From Hirudinaria manillensis (Eukaryota; Annelida; Clitellata; Hirudinida; Hirudinidae): 64,000 nucleotides of DNA. Positions 41,603 to 56,100 of this stretch are shown here, in pieces. The notes beneath the pieces were generated by a model that was not told the DNA's origin, did not search any database, and worked only from the letters and a program-made list of their open reading frames with translations. Each line of letters opens with the position of its first letter. Position 1 is the stretch's first letter. Where the stretch lies: assembly GCA_034509925.1 (NCBI GenBank), contig CM067526.1, positions 8,012,244-8,076,243 of the forward strand. Reading direction: 5' to 3'. Both the position numbers and the translations under genes were made by a program.

Positions 41603-44600
41603 GACCAATTGTAATTACTATTATTAGTAGTAGTGCAACTATGATTTTGAATGCTTTAAAACCCAATCTTTTTCCTCTCAGCTCGTCCCCCGAACGGGAT
41701 GTACGTCATGTCCATAACGGAGGAAAGAGCAACCCGTTGCATTACCAGGATTAATCTTCTCAACAAGATCAGGGAAAACATACTTTTCCATCCGAGACTC
41801 GACGACAGGCTGACTCTTTGCATGCCTGCCCCTTACCTGCCGTCGTGGTGGATTTGTGGTCAACACGACAAGGACCTTCTCGTCGGAGCTGCCAAGTAAG
41901 TACAATAGCTTTCGATGTCGTGACATTCAATAAATACTAGCATTGTTACTTAATAAGTGACGACCCATTTTTTTCTTCTAGGCACGGTCTATCCAGGACA
42001 GACGATCATATCCAGTTTGATCAGAACCTTTCCATTTATAAATATGCCAAGCAAAGCCTTGAGGAGGCAGGTAATGCGGTCAAGGATGAACATAATCCAG
42101 GTGAGTAACCTCACTTATTGTCAGGGATGGTACTAGAAGTATTGGCCTGATTGAAATAAGACTTTATCCTTTTGGGCAGCAAATGAATATTAAGTTGTTT
42201 TTAAGAAGCATTCTTGTGTAAATTATGGTTTGCATAAATTCTAAACCCCCTTCCACAGAGTCAATACCAAACTCCCCGAATGAATTCAATGACAGCTTGT
42301 TGAAGATGGAAGTGAAGGATGAAATGAAGGAGGATGAACTGGAAAATGAAGATTTGAGGATGGAAAGTCAGGATGTTGACGAGAAGAAGGACTTCATGGA
42401 GACGATTGACGGAAAGAATCTGAGCGTGGAAAGCGTTAAGGAAGAGACGGAAGTCGACAACAAGGATGCGGCCGTAGGTCTTCAGGTTAGTGAACGATGC
42501 ACCATGCAACGTATGACATTTACGTGAATTCGGCAATAATATCGTACGTGTTTTTTGTTCAGTCGACCGTGACCGAGGAAGATTCCATAAACGGAACGAG
42601 TAGACTTCTCAATTCCTGGCCTAAGGTTTGTTGCGTCTTTGTTTATAAAATATAATTTGAAGACTGTTTGCTAGGAATTCATGATCATCTCAAATTCAAA
42701 TCCTTTTGCAGGATCGACTTATTTTCCATCGTTTGGAGAACATCTGTTACTGCGTGGAGATGGGCAAATGGAGGATGGGCCACAGGCACCACAACTCGTA
42801 CCTCTCCGGCATCGACCTTCTCGATCCTTCACAGCACGACTACACCTTCATCCAGAACAACACCGAACAGGTGAGCTTTCGATTTATTTATTAATGCAAT
42901 AATTTTTTATTCATTTCATGAAATAATAAGATTTTGTGAACATTTCCTCGACGTGCCTTTCGGTGTATGATTTAGAAATGTTTTGGTTTGCATCGTTATT
43001 TGGTCATTGCAATCGTAATGTGCAATATACGAGTCTACATTCATAACAATCTTCGTTTCAGATGGACAGCCTGAGGTTCAGACTTCAGAAGAAACGTCAC
43101 AGGAGAACCAAGGCAGAGATGGAGGCTGAGAAAAGTAAGACAATTCCAGAAGAATTTGAGTGATTTGTGATCGACCGTCGAGAGACTTTATATTATTTAG
43201 TTCTAATAAATAAATGTATTTGTTAAGTAATTCATAAACAATTAACCACGTCAACCTGCATGTATTATTTTGTCCTTTTGTTTTGCACTTTGTGGGGATG
43301 GGAATGTTGTTGTTTTTTTTTAAATTGGTATGTTATTTTAAGGTGGGGTATTTTAAGGTATTTTGTTGTTGTGGGTTCCTATCATATTTTTTTATTAGCA
43401 ATCAGTGGTATGGCAAACAGAACATGTATCTTGTAAAATGGTTGACATATTTGGTACTGTTAATAAGTTTAATCACTTCTTAGACTTTTTAAGACTATTT
43501 TGTTTTAATCACCAGTTGGTGTCTTACGATATGGTGTTGATATATTATGATGTAATGTATAAAGTAAATATGAATGTAATGAAATGTAAACAAGCTAATA
43601 ATTATTAGTGATGACCACTTCATCAGTTCTATTCGTTCACCTTCTTCTTGTAAACTTCAAGTTCTTATTTATTGTCAACTTTTTTGGTGCACAATTCAAA
43701 GCAATATTATCGAGGAAAGTATATTAATGTATTCATTGAATGAAATAATGAATATACAAATGGATTATTATTTGTTAACTTTGAAGTGAGAAGTGGGGCC
43801 TATCATGTCAGTAGTGACAATGAATTGGGAGCAATGAGTTCTGAGATGGACATGGTGAGCTATAATTAAACTATTTACTGTTTTAATTTAATATTCAATA
43901 AATGTTACATTTATTGTATTAATTTAATATTTATTACATGTTTTTATAAGCTTGGAATTTTTTTTTAGTGGAATAATTATAATGATCGATGGTCGAGCCA
44001 GCTTATTCACGATGCTTTACTAGCAATGCACGAGATTGTTCACTCCACTGTTGATTTTGATCAATTTTGATGATTTAATTATTTGAATAATAAATAAATT
44101 GAATAAACCAATAATTTGAAATGAAAGTTAAAAATGAAGAAGCACAAGCTCGCAAACAACGTGGACTACCACGTCTCCGTTTACAACACCGTCGACGGAA
44201 CAAGACTCGAGGGAGAAGATGCTCCGACAGTTCACGAACTGGACTTGTGGCTCGACGCTCACCCGGATTATGCCGTCGAGGTACCGAGTCGTTCGCTCTC
44301 CTCGTTCTTCGTGTGCCGACGTTTGCGTGCGCCGTCTGGCGACAGGATGTTACGTGGCACTGCAACAATTCGAATGATTTTATGTTGCAATGTTTTGTTA
44401 TTCATTTGACCGATGTTTCGTCACATCGTTCATTAACTTGTAAATCGGTCGTTGCCATTTCCGAATTATCCTTTCAGAGACAAAGGGTTCGTAAACTGCG
44501 CTTGGATCCTTCTCGGCTGACGATAAACGAGTGCACGGGAGAAGAAAACGTGACCGTGATCAACAGGAACACGGGCAAGAAGTTGTCCGGCCTCAAGGCC

Positions 44601-45308
44601 CCGATGCTCATGGACATTGCGGAATGGCTCGTCAAGAATCCTTGCTTCGACGTGGATCCCAAGTGGGGACCCATAATCCAAAAACTGGTATGGCACCCAT
44701 CGATGACTTTGGAATGCAAATAGTTTGCAACTAATGAAACTGAATATTACTCTAATACGTTTGCCTGAATTGTCATTCATCTTCATTCCCAGCACAACTT
44801 CCCTCAAGAACTTCTCGACAGGACGTACGAGCCTCCTAAGCACCGAGCGACCCCTTTCGACGGCATCCGACTCGGCCAAGGATTCGTCCTGTCGAATCAC
44901 TTCGCCGAACCCGGCCGTCCCTCCGCCCTGCCTGCGACCGCCACCCTGCCCCGGATCATCCACCGCCCCAAGAACCCGATCGCGGCCAAAGTCGTCGCGA
45001 CTCCCGATTGTCGATCGGCGGACGACTCCGCCATCCGAAGCATCCAGAACTTCGGCGAAGACTTCTTCGCTCGCGGCCAGCAGTTCGGAATGGCGTTGGT
45101 CGAGCAGAAGGCGGACGGCACGGAGTCGGGTTCTCGAGCGAACTTGGACGAGGACATCGGGGAGGAAGTCGTGGAGGAGGAGGTCGACTTTGACGGAGAA
45201 GAGGACGGCGTCAGGTGCGACGAAGACGATGACTTGGAAGACGACGATGACGAGGAGGAGGAAGAAGATGCTTCCACCGCTCCCGATGAAGAAGAGGCGG
45301 TCGAATGA
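33281..45308 (+). CDS. CHD6-9 / Kismet-type chromodomain helicase
   Basis: Large ATP-dependent nucleosome remodeler of CHD subfamily III. Thirty-three coding exons could be traced: 33281-34483, 34563-34884, 34984-35146, 35450-35594, 35674-35847, 35919-36002, 36164-36246, 36364-36466, 36552-36788, 36921-37048, 37156-37399, 37483-37659, 37759-37920, 37991-38785, 38867-39157, 39285-39538, 39642-39729, 39794-40065, 40176-40265, 40388-40606, 40682-40918 (or 40961), 41091-41237, 41335-41546, 41682-41895, 41982-42100, 42259-42485, 42563-42625, 42712-42870, 43062-43134, 43787-43854, 44140-44280, 44478-44687, 44793-45308; about 2,540 codons. Order: Q/N-rich N terminus, lysine-rich linker, two chromodomains ([14 protein letters not shown] in the second), SNF2 ATPase with [12 protein letters not shown] and HRIGQ, SANT/SLIDE-like region ([37 protein letters not shown]), two BRK-type domains (exons 31-32), and an acidic C terminus. 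One intron (after exon 21) fits in phase only with the GTACCA donor at 40919. The start follows an in-frame stop-containing 5' leader. Confidence 0.93.
41562..41602. repeat. (TTA)n microsatellite in a CHD intron
   Basis: About 13 TTA triplets inside the intron between coding exons 23 and 24. Confidence 0.9.
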
Positions 45309-47500
45309 TGAAGGGGTGGCACCGACAGTGGTGACGATGGTGGTGAGGAATGTTGATAATCGCCGTATGTATTTCTTCTCCATTCCCAAGTGACTGAAAA
45401 TATTTTCCTTTTTTATTTGAAATTTGTTTTTGATTTCCTCGTCATGAACTTCAAAATTTATCGAGAGCAAATTCTAAACCTACGTGCGAGCGAGGGACGG
45501 CAACTCCGCGAAGATGCAATTTTCTGTGACTAGTTTAGGTAGCTTTTGTATGTAATTAGGGTGATGTGAAAATAATGTCTGCTGGATTGCACTTTGATTG
45601 GCCCACGTCCGACGATATTTTATAGCAAGCACATCCATCACGTGCAGACGACGATGCATTCTCGGAAGATTCTGCCGACCCTCTCGTGCCCGGATCTATT
45701 TAAAAGACGTGACGTTATTTATTCTGTCACCTTTGTAGATAATAATGGATTTTTTTTTATGTTAATTTTTGTCAGATGTTACTGAATGTATGAAATATTA
45801 TGCATACAAATCTGTCTCTCAGGAGACCCTTTGTTCATTTTTTTTTTTGAGATATTGCATAAAAAGCTGGAATCACGAGGTTTAGTGATTTAAAAGGTGG
45901 TCTTTGAAATTTTGGTCACCCTTTTAATTAGAACTCCACCTATTATTGACTTTTGAGTGGGTTTCAAAGCATAGTGAGGCTTTGAGCTGCAGATGGCTTT
46001 GAATTTCTGGACGGGAATGTTTATTGAAGATTCAGGGATTCAAGATTCTTCCTGCCGGCCTTGGTTTTGGTGGTTAAGTGGTGTGGTTGCAGGGGGCTGT
46101 TAGCGCAAATAAAATCTTGGGTGGGGGGAAAAGGAGTTTCTGAGGGGTTCTGCCTAACTTTCTATTTATTAATTATTTCGACAATTTTCCAGGTATGCGT
46201 AAATTGCTATCGGATTTTACATTTCCAAATTCTAGGTTCTCTTGTGGTCGAAGAAAAAAATTAATTTTTTGACTTAAAGCGCGAAAGAATATTAAAAATC
46301 ACTTTTAGAAACTAAGAGTCGAAGTATAAACTCTCAAATCATATTCTTATTTGCGGGTGTTTCTTCAAAGTAGGAATAAATCCGTTTTTCAAGCAGATTC
46401 ATGCGTCTAGAAATTTTTCGGTTGGAATCACAGGGCTTCAAAGGGAAAGGAATTCCACGCTACCGTTAGCATTTAACGTCAATGTTGGAGGCGCCGGCAT
46501 TCTCACCCCTTCTGGAAGAGATGCCCGAATGAAACATCTAGTACTGCGCCGAAAAACCTAGCATGTTCTGGCGATCAAAGTTAAAGCACTTGAGTATGGA
46601 TATCATTGACCTGCAATAATATTTGCTTCAAAACTGCTTCAAATTATGCTTTGGTTTATAGCAATCAAAAGACCAGATTTCATTACTTTCTCAATTCCAA
46701 AGTTCACAGCTATGAAAACGACGAAGATTGAACTCTAGTCTAACTAGTTAGTCCAAAAAAGGTTAAAAACTTCGTGAAAAACTATTTTTTTAATGTCTAT
46801 AGTATTGTTTTGTCTGGTTCTTTTGGATGTGTCGTAAATCTACCGTCATAACATCCGCTGTAACCACGTGAGTCTGACTAGGATTGGTGAGGCACGTCAA
46901 GCACAAACACACACCCCACAAAGTTCTCTACTTAATATTTTAATACTAATCATTTCATATCACATTAAATAACATTTTGCGGAAAATTGGAAAACCATCA
47001 ACTATTTTGAGATATCTGACAGCTTAATATCTCTTTTCATGCAATGAGAATGATAATATTTTCGTATTATAATTAAATGTTTAATAATAATAATAATTAA
47101 AGTATAATTATTTAATGTATAAAGTATAATTTATTATAATTATTTAATTATACTATAATTATAACTTAATTAAATTTATAACTGAATGATCGTGCTGGTT
47201 GGCGCCACATAAATTCATCTATAATTGTAATCGTGCTTATCACTACCTAACCCGAAAAGTAAGCTAAATTGTGGCTGTGTGACAATCACACGACTATGAC
47301 TTGGCAGGTGTGATGTTTTCAATGATGTCTGCTGGATTTTATCAACTGTTACAAAAGAATTCGACGCAATATCCTTAAAAACAGAATTTACGAGCCAACT
47401 TTCCCTCCTCAGTGTTTCTCTCACCATTCAGTGAATGATGTTGACGCTAACCGCGGTTGACAGTCTTTAGCGCTAAGCACCACATATTGTACAACACGTG
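45309..47500. other. CHD 3' flank and AT-rich intergenic DNA
   Basis: The probable CHD 3' UTR runs from 45309; an AATAAA at about 46108-46113 is a possible polyadenylation signal. Beyond it is AT-rich DNA with no recognised gene. A 70-codon minus frame at 47215-47427 reads like protein in part, but has no splice or domain support. Confidence 0.45.
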
Positions 47501-48848
47501 GCCGTAAATGTAACTATTGTTATTTAATACTTGAAAGACATTTCTCCTCATTATTTGAATTCATTCAGGTTCCTTTGTGAATGTATTCAACCGCTGACAG
47601 CCTTCTCAGACGGACGGACGGACTTGTTGTTGTTGTTGAACCGTACCTTTTTGTGTGATCAATAAATGTCAATTTGTGCTCTGATGAGTTTGGAATTAGA
47701 TTATGTTTATTTTGTTCAGTTGTTTTCGTTTTAACTTACAGCGATTTCTATAAGGGTCCATAAAATGTGTCCTCAGGTATTTGCGACTCAACATTCAACA
47801 AAACATTTGCATTCTAACTTCCTCTACTTTCAATAACGCCTTTTAAGAGGATATTGGTCCATATAATAGCAAATGTTGAAACAAAGCCAAAGTCGAAGCT
47901 TACAGTCGATGTGTCTACAGCTGATCAAACAAAAATTATCTTCGGAAGGAGACCATTTTCTCAATTAAGCCCAAATAATCGCTTCCAGTTCGTTTATGTG
48001 CCTTAAAATGGATCCATCATAACTATTTCAAGCATAACAATGTCCAGGATTTTTTTTTTTTGGAGGGGGGGGGAGGTGGAGAGTAGATTTATAAAGACTT
48101 CTTTTCAATCAATTAAACTTTCAGAGACAATTGTTCTTATAGACTATACTACAAACATCCGCTTATGAAGTAGAGAGCGCGGATCAAAATATTTTGCCAA
48201 GCCCTTTCCATCAATCGAATTTAGCATGACCCGACGTCCTGCTTAAAAAAATCCAACCTTTAATCTTTGAAACGCCACTGAACAAAATCAAAATGATTTT
48301 TACGCAGAGTTTCATCGGTGTTCACATTTTCTAATTTATCTCGAAAATACTACCTAAACAATGGCTGATTTATTCAAAATTACGATTAATGGAACCCTGG
48401 TACAGCGTATTTGGGATGTTTGTGTGGGCATTTAGTAAGATCAATGAAGCATTAATTACCATTAGATAATAATAATTCGCGCCAATCAATCCCTTTTGGT
48501 GAGGCGCTTGCGAATCCAACAATTTACTGTTAAAGGATAAAACAAGTTAGATAACATGTGTCATTAGATAATTTGAGGAACGATCGTGAACTTTAACGGA
48601 TAAGATGATTGTCCTTGATGTAGGATTACCCTTACGTTTCTCACGTGTCAAAATTTCATATTTTCAAGTCGAAATAAAGTAAAAATAATACTATATCTGG
48701 TCAAAATGGAGTTTGTCAATTTCTGTTCTAATTCGCACCTTAATTTTTTAAATTTAGTTAACATATTATCATTAGAAGTAGGTAATTTATCACTTGCTGG
48801 GGAGGTTTCTTCTGCCAACGAGGCAGAACTGGCTTCTCTGTGTTGAAT

Positions 48849-49146
48849 GATGATAACCACCAACAAAACGTGTTGATAACCACCAACAAACATGTTGATA
48901 ACTACCAACAAACATGTTGATAACCACCAACAAAACGTGTTGATAACTACCAACAAACATGTTGATAACCACCAACAAACATGTTGATAACCACCAACAA
49001 AACGTGTTGATAACCACCAACAAACATGTTTATAACCACCAACAAAACATGTTGATAACCACCAACAAAACATGTTGATAACTATCAACAAACATGTTGC
49101 TAACTACCAACAAACATGTTGATAACCACCAACAAAATATGTTGAA
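48849..49146. repeat. 22/23-bp minisatellite, about 13 copies
   Basis: Tandem copies of gttgataaccaccaacaaacat (22 bp), alternating irregularly with a 23-bp form ending aaacgt, with tac and atc variants of the cac triplet. The long minus frame across it (LLVVINMFVGGYQHV-type) is repeat-derived. The copies abut each other without spacers. Confidence 0.95.
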
Positions 49147-52100
49147 TTAACTATCAATTGTCAAGTTACTATCAAGATAGCTTTTATTTGTTAACTAGCT
49201 GCACTCGGCCCAATCTGAAAAGTTGGTCAAAATGAATAAGCAAAATATTTATATCTATATTAGATGTGAACACCATATAATAAGGTAATAACATTATTTA
49301 ATTGTATTATTTTAATAAAAATTTAAGCGTTCGTCTTTTTTTTTATGTCCAATGGATGAAAAGGTTTTCTAAAAACAGGTTTTACCTGAAATTGTAAATG
49401 TGCTTGTCATTCTGAAATGCTGTGCTGCACTTTCAAACCACGTCACGAAATTAACGTCGAAAACCCACAAGTGACATGATGTCATTTGCAAAAAAAAACT
49501 TTAAGAAAACTTTAAGTCAATATAAAGGCATTAAATTCAAATTATAAATTATTTTGCTCTTAGATATTTCCAAATTAATTAATATTAAGCACAGGTTTGT
49601 TTGTTTTTTTTTTGTGAAAAACGACACAAAATTACACAAAATGCATAATTCATTATTTAGATTATGCCTAGAGAACATAGTTCTAAAAATATGCAGACAA
49701 TAAGATGATGATTTAGAGGCGTGGTTACAGCTAAAATATCATGAATATTAATATGGAAAATCACTGACTTGCCATTGGACGTAAAAAGTGGACCTGGGTT
49801 GTGAAACCTTTTCAACGGTTTTAGCAATAAAAAGTGGAATTATTTTTAGCAACGTCGGTAATTATAAAGTTATTAGAACTTTATTTTAGCATTTTTAAAA
49901 ATAAATTTTTATATTTAAGTATTCATATCAATACAATATTCAAAAAATTGAATATGTCAGTGAATGGAGGTATTTCTTCGGAGTCATGACTCATCAGGAA
50001 CTCGAGACCAGCAGCCCCAAGTAACGAAATGGCACACCAAGATTTAATCCGAAATATCTTTTTAAAATATAGTTTATTATTATTTTAAGTTCTCTGGACC
50101 TCCCCTCCTCCCAAATTAATTTTTTTCAGAAAAAAAAATCAAAGTTCCAGCTTCCTCCTCGGTGCAGGTAAAATTAAATGATTTTGACTTTCGTCTGCCA
50201 GGAAAAGCATTCGTTAGAATAAACTTCAAAAATACGCTTCGCAAAAGATACCAGCTTATTATGATCTGATTTGGCTTCAAATTTAGTGTGTTTTTAAATT
50301 GTGCAAAAAAAATGATGATGAGCTTTACTTTGGAAACGTAGAAGAATTCTTTTCTGACGATGGCCCAGTTTTTTGTGGTCTTCTTGATTTCTCATTAGTT
50401 CCATGGTTTTCTGGATCCATCAAAAAATAACCGACATAATCAATATTTCCAAGACTTTCGACTCTTACCTAAATGTGATAATAACATTTTTAACTAGTTT
50501 AATGCTTTTATTGGACTTTCCTTCATGCTATAATAAGGATATTTAAAAAACTTTTACAAAATCAAAAATGGTTTAATGTCGCCCTTTTTATATGGGATCT
50601 CATTGTAGTTAGCAAACTTTATTAATCCACAATAAAATATTATTTTTAGATAGAAAATTGATGATACCAAACTTCAATCTTTGAGACGCCTCCGAACAAC
50701 ATTCAAGAAATTTTAAATACAGTTTCATTAACATTCAAATTTAACTTTAGATATTTACGAAAAAGGATTAATTAAGAAAAAAGTGCAGCCAAATAATTTC
50801 AACTTCATTATTTGAAAATATGTGTAATTAAAATGTAATTGGACAAAATATAAAATTCTCGGTGCCATCGCAGCCTTACAGCGGAAACTGCACTTCCTTC
50901 AACCGATACTTGGTCTCACAATATCTCTACCAACATGTCTCCTCGATTGAATTTTGATGAAGTAAAAAAGAATTAATGGCAAAAGATAATATTTTATTTT
51001 GTAATTATTTTATAATACGATGTACCTCCCCCACCTTCATCCTGACCAATTTTAAAACCAATGTTCACTATTGAATTGTTTCAAATATCGACAATTATTA
51101 ATAAAATTCTAAAGTGCCGCAATTTTTGGCCGACGATTCCAAAATAATGCACTGCTTTCGATTTGGGAATTTTTATTTTTTGACGAACTTTGATGAACGT
51201 ATCTATGAAAGCATTCAAAAACAAAATACCCTTTTGGAGACACACATGAAAGCGATGAAAAGTCAACACACAAAAAACGTTTCTGTCCACAATTTTAATC
51301 TGCAAATGAAATATTACGTTATATCATCTTTAAATTAGAGACTCGTCTCTATTTTCTTTTTGTTTCGGATCTAAATTTGAATTTTATTAATTATCTTTTC
51401 AATTGAAAGCCAACAATATTTCACCTGTGTTAAATGTCTGTTCAAAATGCTGAAAATTCTTAATTTCGTTGTGAATGGCATTGCACCTGTGCTTGTCCAC
51501 GAAACATTTGAATTACTTAATGATGCCATAAAATAATTTAAGAAGCCACCAAGTCTTAGCAAGGGCTTTAATTAAACAAATAATAAAAACAGTGAGTTTG
51601 GGTGACATTTTTTCTCGGCCCTTCTTCCTTGCTGCTTTAACGCGTTAGAATCATAACTAGCATCGTTTCGGGCGTCATAACTAGGATTAGGCATCAGAGA
51701 CCTCCTATAAAATTAATATCTTGAATGCTTTAATGACATTTGAGCTTTAATTATTAATTATGAACAACCACAAATGCATGACTAAATTAGTGCAAGTATG
51801 AAATTAAAGAATCTGATTATGAAAGAATGCCGGAAGAGACCCGCAATATCGTAATTGCATGTTTATTCACCAAAGCTCTATTTTATGCTTAAGCCAAAGA
51901 TTAACATTCTAATAACCCGCAATTATAATTACAGTTTGGAACGAAGTACCAACTATCTACATGTTCTTGGTACAAAACTTTCAGAAAGATTTTCTTTCCA
52001 TGACCTTCAAGAACGTTTCTCCACGGAAAGTTTTTAGAAAGCAGACTTGAAGGCCGATAATTTGACCTAGTCTGGAATCGAAAGAGACGGAGGCATACAT

Positions 52101-53151
52101 CTGTTTGCCATCCCTCTGGCTTTTTTTTTAAATTCTTTAGTTGCGGTTAGCAGCCGTTAATGTGACTTATTACAGCAGTTACACTTATTTAGAATTATTC
52201 GATTCAAAATTTATTAAAAATCCTTGAAAGTTCTAGTTTTTTCCTTAAGTAGTCATCTCAATAAAAAAAACACACAGCACTAACAGCCCTATTCGGTTGC
52301 AGATGAAATTATTTCTTCATTAGGCTTAAGTACTTACTTCGTTAATAGGCTAATAATTACGAATTTATCAAGATGTAAATTTACTGATTAGTAACTATTA
52401 GTGTAACTGTCCCATGATTCCAGCATTAAAGAAATAATTTGCAACCTTCCAGAATATTCGCGTACGTAATCAGCGGCTAAAAATATCCAAGCAGCAAAGT
52501 TATTCAGAATTAGTCAGTGTGCTCCCTCAATGGACTTAGGCTAACAAGCTTTTTCGTATGAATTTAGGACTCATAAGTTATGTAAAAATCATGGGCGGTA
52601 TTAAAATACCATTGTTTGAGCCAAGTAAGTGCATTTAATCGCAGGTCAATCATTGCAACAATTTGAGCTAAAAAAAGATTTGGCTGAAATTTCCCCTGTT
52701 TGTAAATAAAATGGCTGTCTATCATGCCGAGTCCTCCAATCAAACCCCGAGACAATACCCAGCTGACTAGAAGCCTAAAACTACCATCTTTATTTTTCAT
52801 GAATAATAAAGAATGGATTACGTAACACTCCGTATAAAAGATTACCCCCTCACTCGCGAGAGCGTGTCGTGCTTTTTGCCGGTGTCTGGAGTACCTTAGG
52901 AGATTCACATTTTCTTGGAGGATTCTAAACCTTTTTGTTAGTAATTGATATCTATTGAGAGAAGGTTTGGCATAATTTCGTAATGGCGTGATAATTTGTT
53001 TTTTGCTGCTTAAGATTGATTTGAGATTTCTTATCGCCGCTTATTAAGCCCATTGTGCTGATGTGGTTGCTTACATAACTTAATACATAATCGGTTTTTA
53101 TTCTCAACCAGCTAACTTATAGATCAACATCGATGATTTTATTTCCTGCAG
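49147..53151. other. Intergenic, no gene recognised
   Basis: Four kilobases of AT-rich DNA. Small frames at 51081-51338 (both strands), 51371-51562 and 52564-52908 (minus, 114 codons) have no recognisable domain and no convincing splice or promoter context. The part just before 53152 probably holds the OSGIN 5' untranslated exon, since a tttcctgcag acceptor ends at 53151. Confidence 0.5.
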
Positions 53152-53176
53152 ATCATAAACCAACTTGGCCACAGAG

Positions 53177-56100
53177 ATGAAGGGTGATTCGGAGATTACT
53201 AATGATCTTATAACCGTCGTCGTTATTGGTGAGATTATTAATTGGATTGCTTTGAATTCTGTAAAAATCACTTAGGTTACTTTCTTGATTTTTACAATAT
53301 TTAATTGTGGAACACACTGTCAAATAAAATACTTATCAGCCAATTGTAGGATAATCTGAAAAAAAATTGGTGGAAATTAACTTGAAGGATTTGAACACTT
53401 CAAAAATCAGTATAGATTTAGTCTTACTGTTCAAATATTTTAGCATTTTCAAGAATTATTACTCTCATTTTCTCCTGAATATTTTGTGGATACCTTCAAA
53501 AGTAATTTTTTGATTAGTGGCTGATTGTATTATTACCCAAATTAAATAATTTTTATTTATTAAGTTTCTTGCAAATGAGTTAACTGCATTAAAATTAAGT
53601 CTGAAAGTTTGTCCATTAACTATTTAATGATTTGCTTGGATGACATCAGTTTGGAATGAACTAGAGACTGGCAACTACTAAATATGTATTTGTTTAGATG
53701 ATAAGCAATTTCTTTTCATAGCTTGGCAGGTATTCCCTACAAATTATTCTGATAATTAATTAATAATATTTATAAATTAATACAGAAAAAATTTGTGATG
53801 TTAAGATGCAATGATGCTTGCTTCAAACATTCTGAGTTCAACCCTATTTTTGTGAACAGATGACATGCATAATTTATGTGACATACTTCATCTATAGTTT
53901 AAAAACATTTAATGAACAAAATATCTTTTTTTGAAATAATATATTAAATTAACAATCTAGGAAATGGTCCATCTGCCATAAATTTGTCCTTTCTCCTGTC
54001 TGGAAACTGGCCCACGTATAACGGAAGATCTCATCCCAACGAGATGTTACACCACAGACTCCTCGGCATGCCAAACATCAGCTTGATAGAGCAGGTGAGA
54101 ATCTTTCATTGATTCCATTGTAATGCTCCTAAGAGGCATACTATACACACAATGTCTCATCAATAATTTAAAGCAAAGCCCTGTGCAAAGCTTTGCACAT
54201 GTGAGGAAATAAATAAATGAATAAATAATATATCATATTTGATATTCGGTTGTCAATTCATTCCTATAGCAGATGTGTTTTCTTGGAGGATGAATGATTA
54301 TTATCATGATAAATAATCAATGATTGAGTTATGTTTGAGATTTTAAATCCCATTAAAATGAAGTCACATGAACAAGCAGTAAAAGCATTTTACTCTCCTT
54401 CTTATCTTTATCAGCAATAAGTGACAGATATCCTTAAATTGGCAGTTCAAAAATGCAATTACTCCTTGGTCTGGCCAAAGTATTGTATTATTTATAATAA
54501 TAATAATAATAGTTAATTTGTCGTGAATTAATGATAAACATTGGATAATAAATTCTTAAAAAAAAGTATTGAATTTCAGATTAGACATTCAATTATTATA
54601 GGGAATGAGCAGCACTCAATTATTTTTCGCAGCTCAGTAATTTTTGTTTCCACATTGTGATAACGATGCCATTTCTAGATTTAAAAAGTTTCAGAGACAG
54701 CACAGGGCTCTCTGCAGCTGTTATTTGTCAAGCTAACTGGCATTACAAATATGCAATTGCACAGTTTAACCACGGCATTGGAAACATTTGACTTGACCTT
54801 GTATTTTTAGACAAACCTCTGTGACTTAATCTTACCATTGTAACTTAATTGCAGGACTTGCTCTTGCATAATGTCTGCTTGAGAGTTAGAGTTAAATATA
54901 GCTGTGATGAATTTATATTATTTGTAATTAACTGTAAATAAATAAAATGTAATCTTCATCTTTTACTTCTTAAAAGCCTTATAAACCTCTATAAATGTTA
55001 CTTTTAATTTTTGAGGATGAAATTCAATTTTATTAAATTATTTTTTATTTATTAAATTTGAAGGATCTCGAAGAGTTGAGCAGTTGTCTCGAAGGTCGGA
55101 CGACCAATCAGATTTCGTTGTTGTTCGACATGCTTTCGAACCCTTACGCCGACTTTGGAGTCGACAGTCCTTCTCTACTCGATTGGCACTGCAATCCGGG
55201 GAACAAAATACCCCACCTGGTCATCGGCAAGGGCAGAATCGGAGGAGCTTGGCAGGTATGAAAGGATCTGTTGTTTATCTTTTGATTTTGTCCTATGTAA
55301 TGCCAGTCTGTGGCATTTTACAAACCTTCCTAATGGCTGATAGACTGTTAGGCTGTCTGACTATCCTTGATAAAAGGGGATCAATATGTTACAAAAATAT
55401 AAGAAAAATTATTATGTATAAATACTTTAGAAATAAAAAATGGCTTGACATTTCAACCAAAGTTACTGGTTTTAGGCCAATTGAATTGGTTTGTCTCCTC
55501 TTTGGCTTTTAGCATTTTTGATGGCATTTCGCCAAAATTTGTATCTAAACATAACTGCTTAGTCACAACCAAACAATAATTAACTTTATATGGTCATTCT
55601 TTTCAGTTTCATTTAATAGACACAATATAGTTGTTAATTTAAATAAAAGTTTAAAAATGATTTTACTTTTATTTATTACACTTGCAGTCAATGGACAATG
55701 AGGTGAAGTCCCTGAGCTTAAGCTTTTTGTTGCAGTTGCCTGACATGCAGTTTGGAGATTGGCTGAAAACCTATAGAAGGTAGCGTCTTCTGTAACCAAT
55801 CATTGAATACTAGGAATGTATTAACATTAACACCTATTTTTTAAATGAATCTATAATTTGATATAATTTGAGCCATGGTAAAGATAATAGAATAACTTGA
55901 TGTTGAAAGTTGAAATAACATGCTTTTTAAGAGCAAATATGGAAGGCTGTCTATTTCTATTATTTCATAATATCAGTAATTATTTAGATTTTCTGGAATC
56001 TGTTAACTTTAAATTTTCACTTCCATCGACAGTTTGGCACCTTCGGGTGCGAACGTCGACGATAGTCGAGCCACCGCGGACGAAGTGTGTCAGTACTTTC

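Noticed and set aside
44466..45470. 334-codon minus frame over the CHD C terminus
   Set aside because: Antisense shadow of the last CHD exons; the sense frame carries the BRK-type and acidic regions with correct splice phase.
47215..47427. 70-codon minus frame with protein-like text
   Set aside because: Isolated, no domain or splice partner; could be an old transposon scrap, but nothing identifies it.
48849..49146. CRISPR-like array
   Set aside because: The repeats abut with no unique spacers, and the window is an animal genome with introns.
52564..52908. 114-codon minus frame
   Set aside because: No recognisable domain, no splice or promoter context, and composition like the surrounding intergenic DNA.
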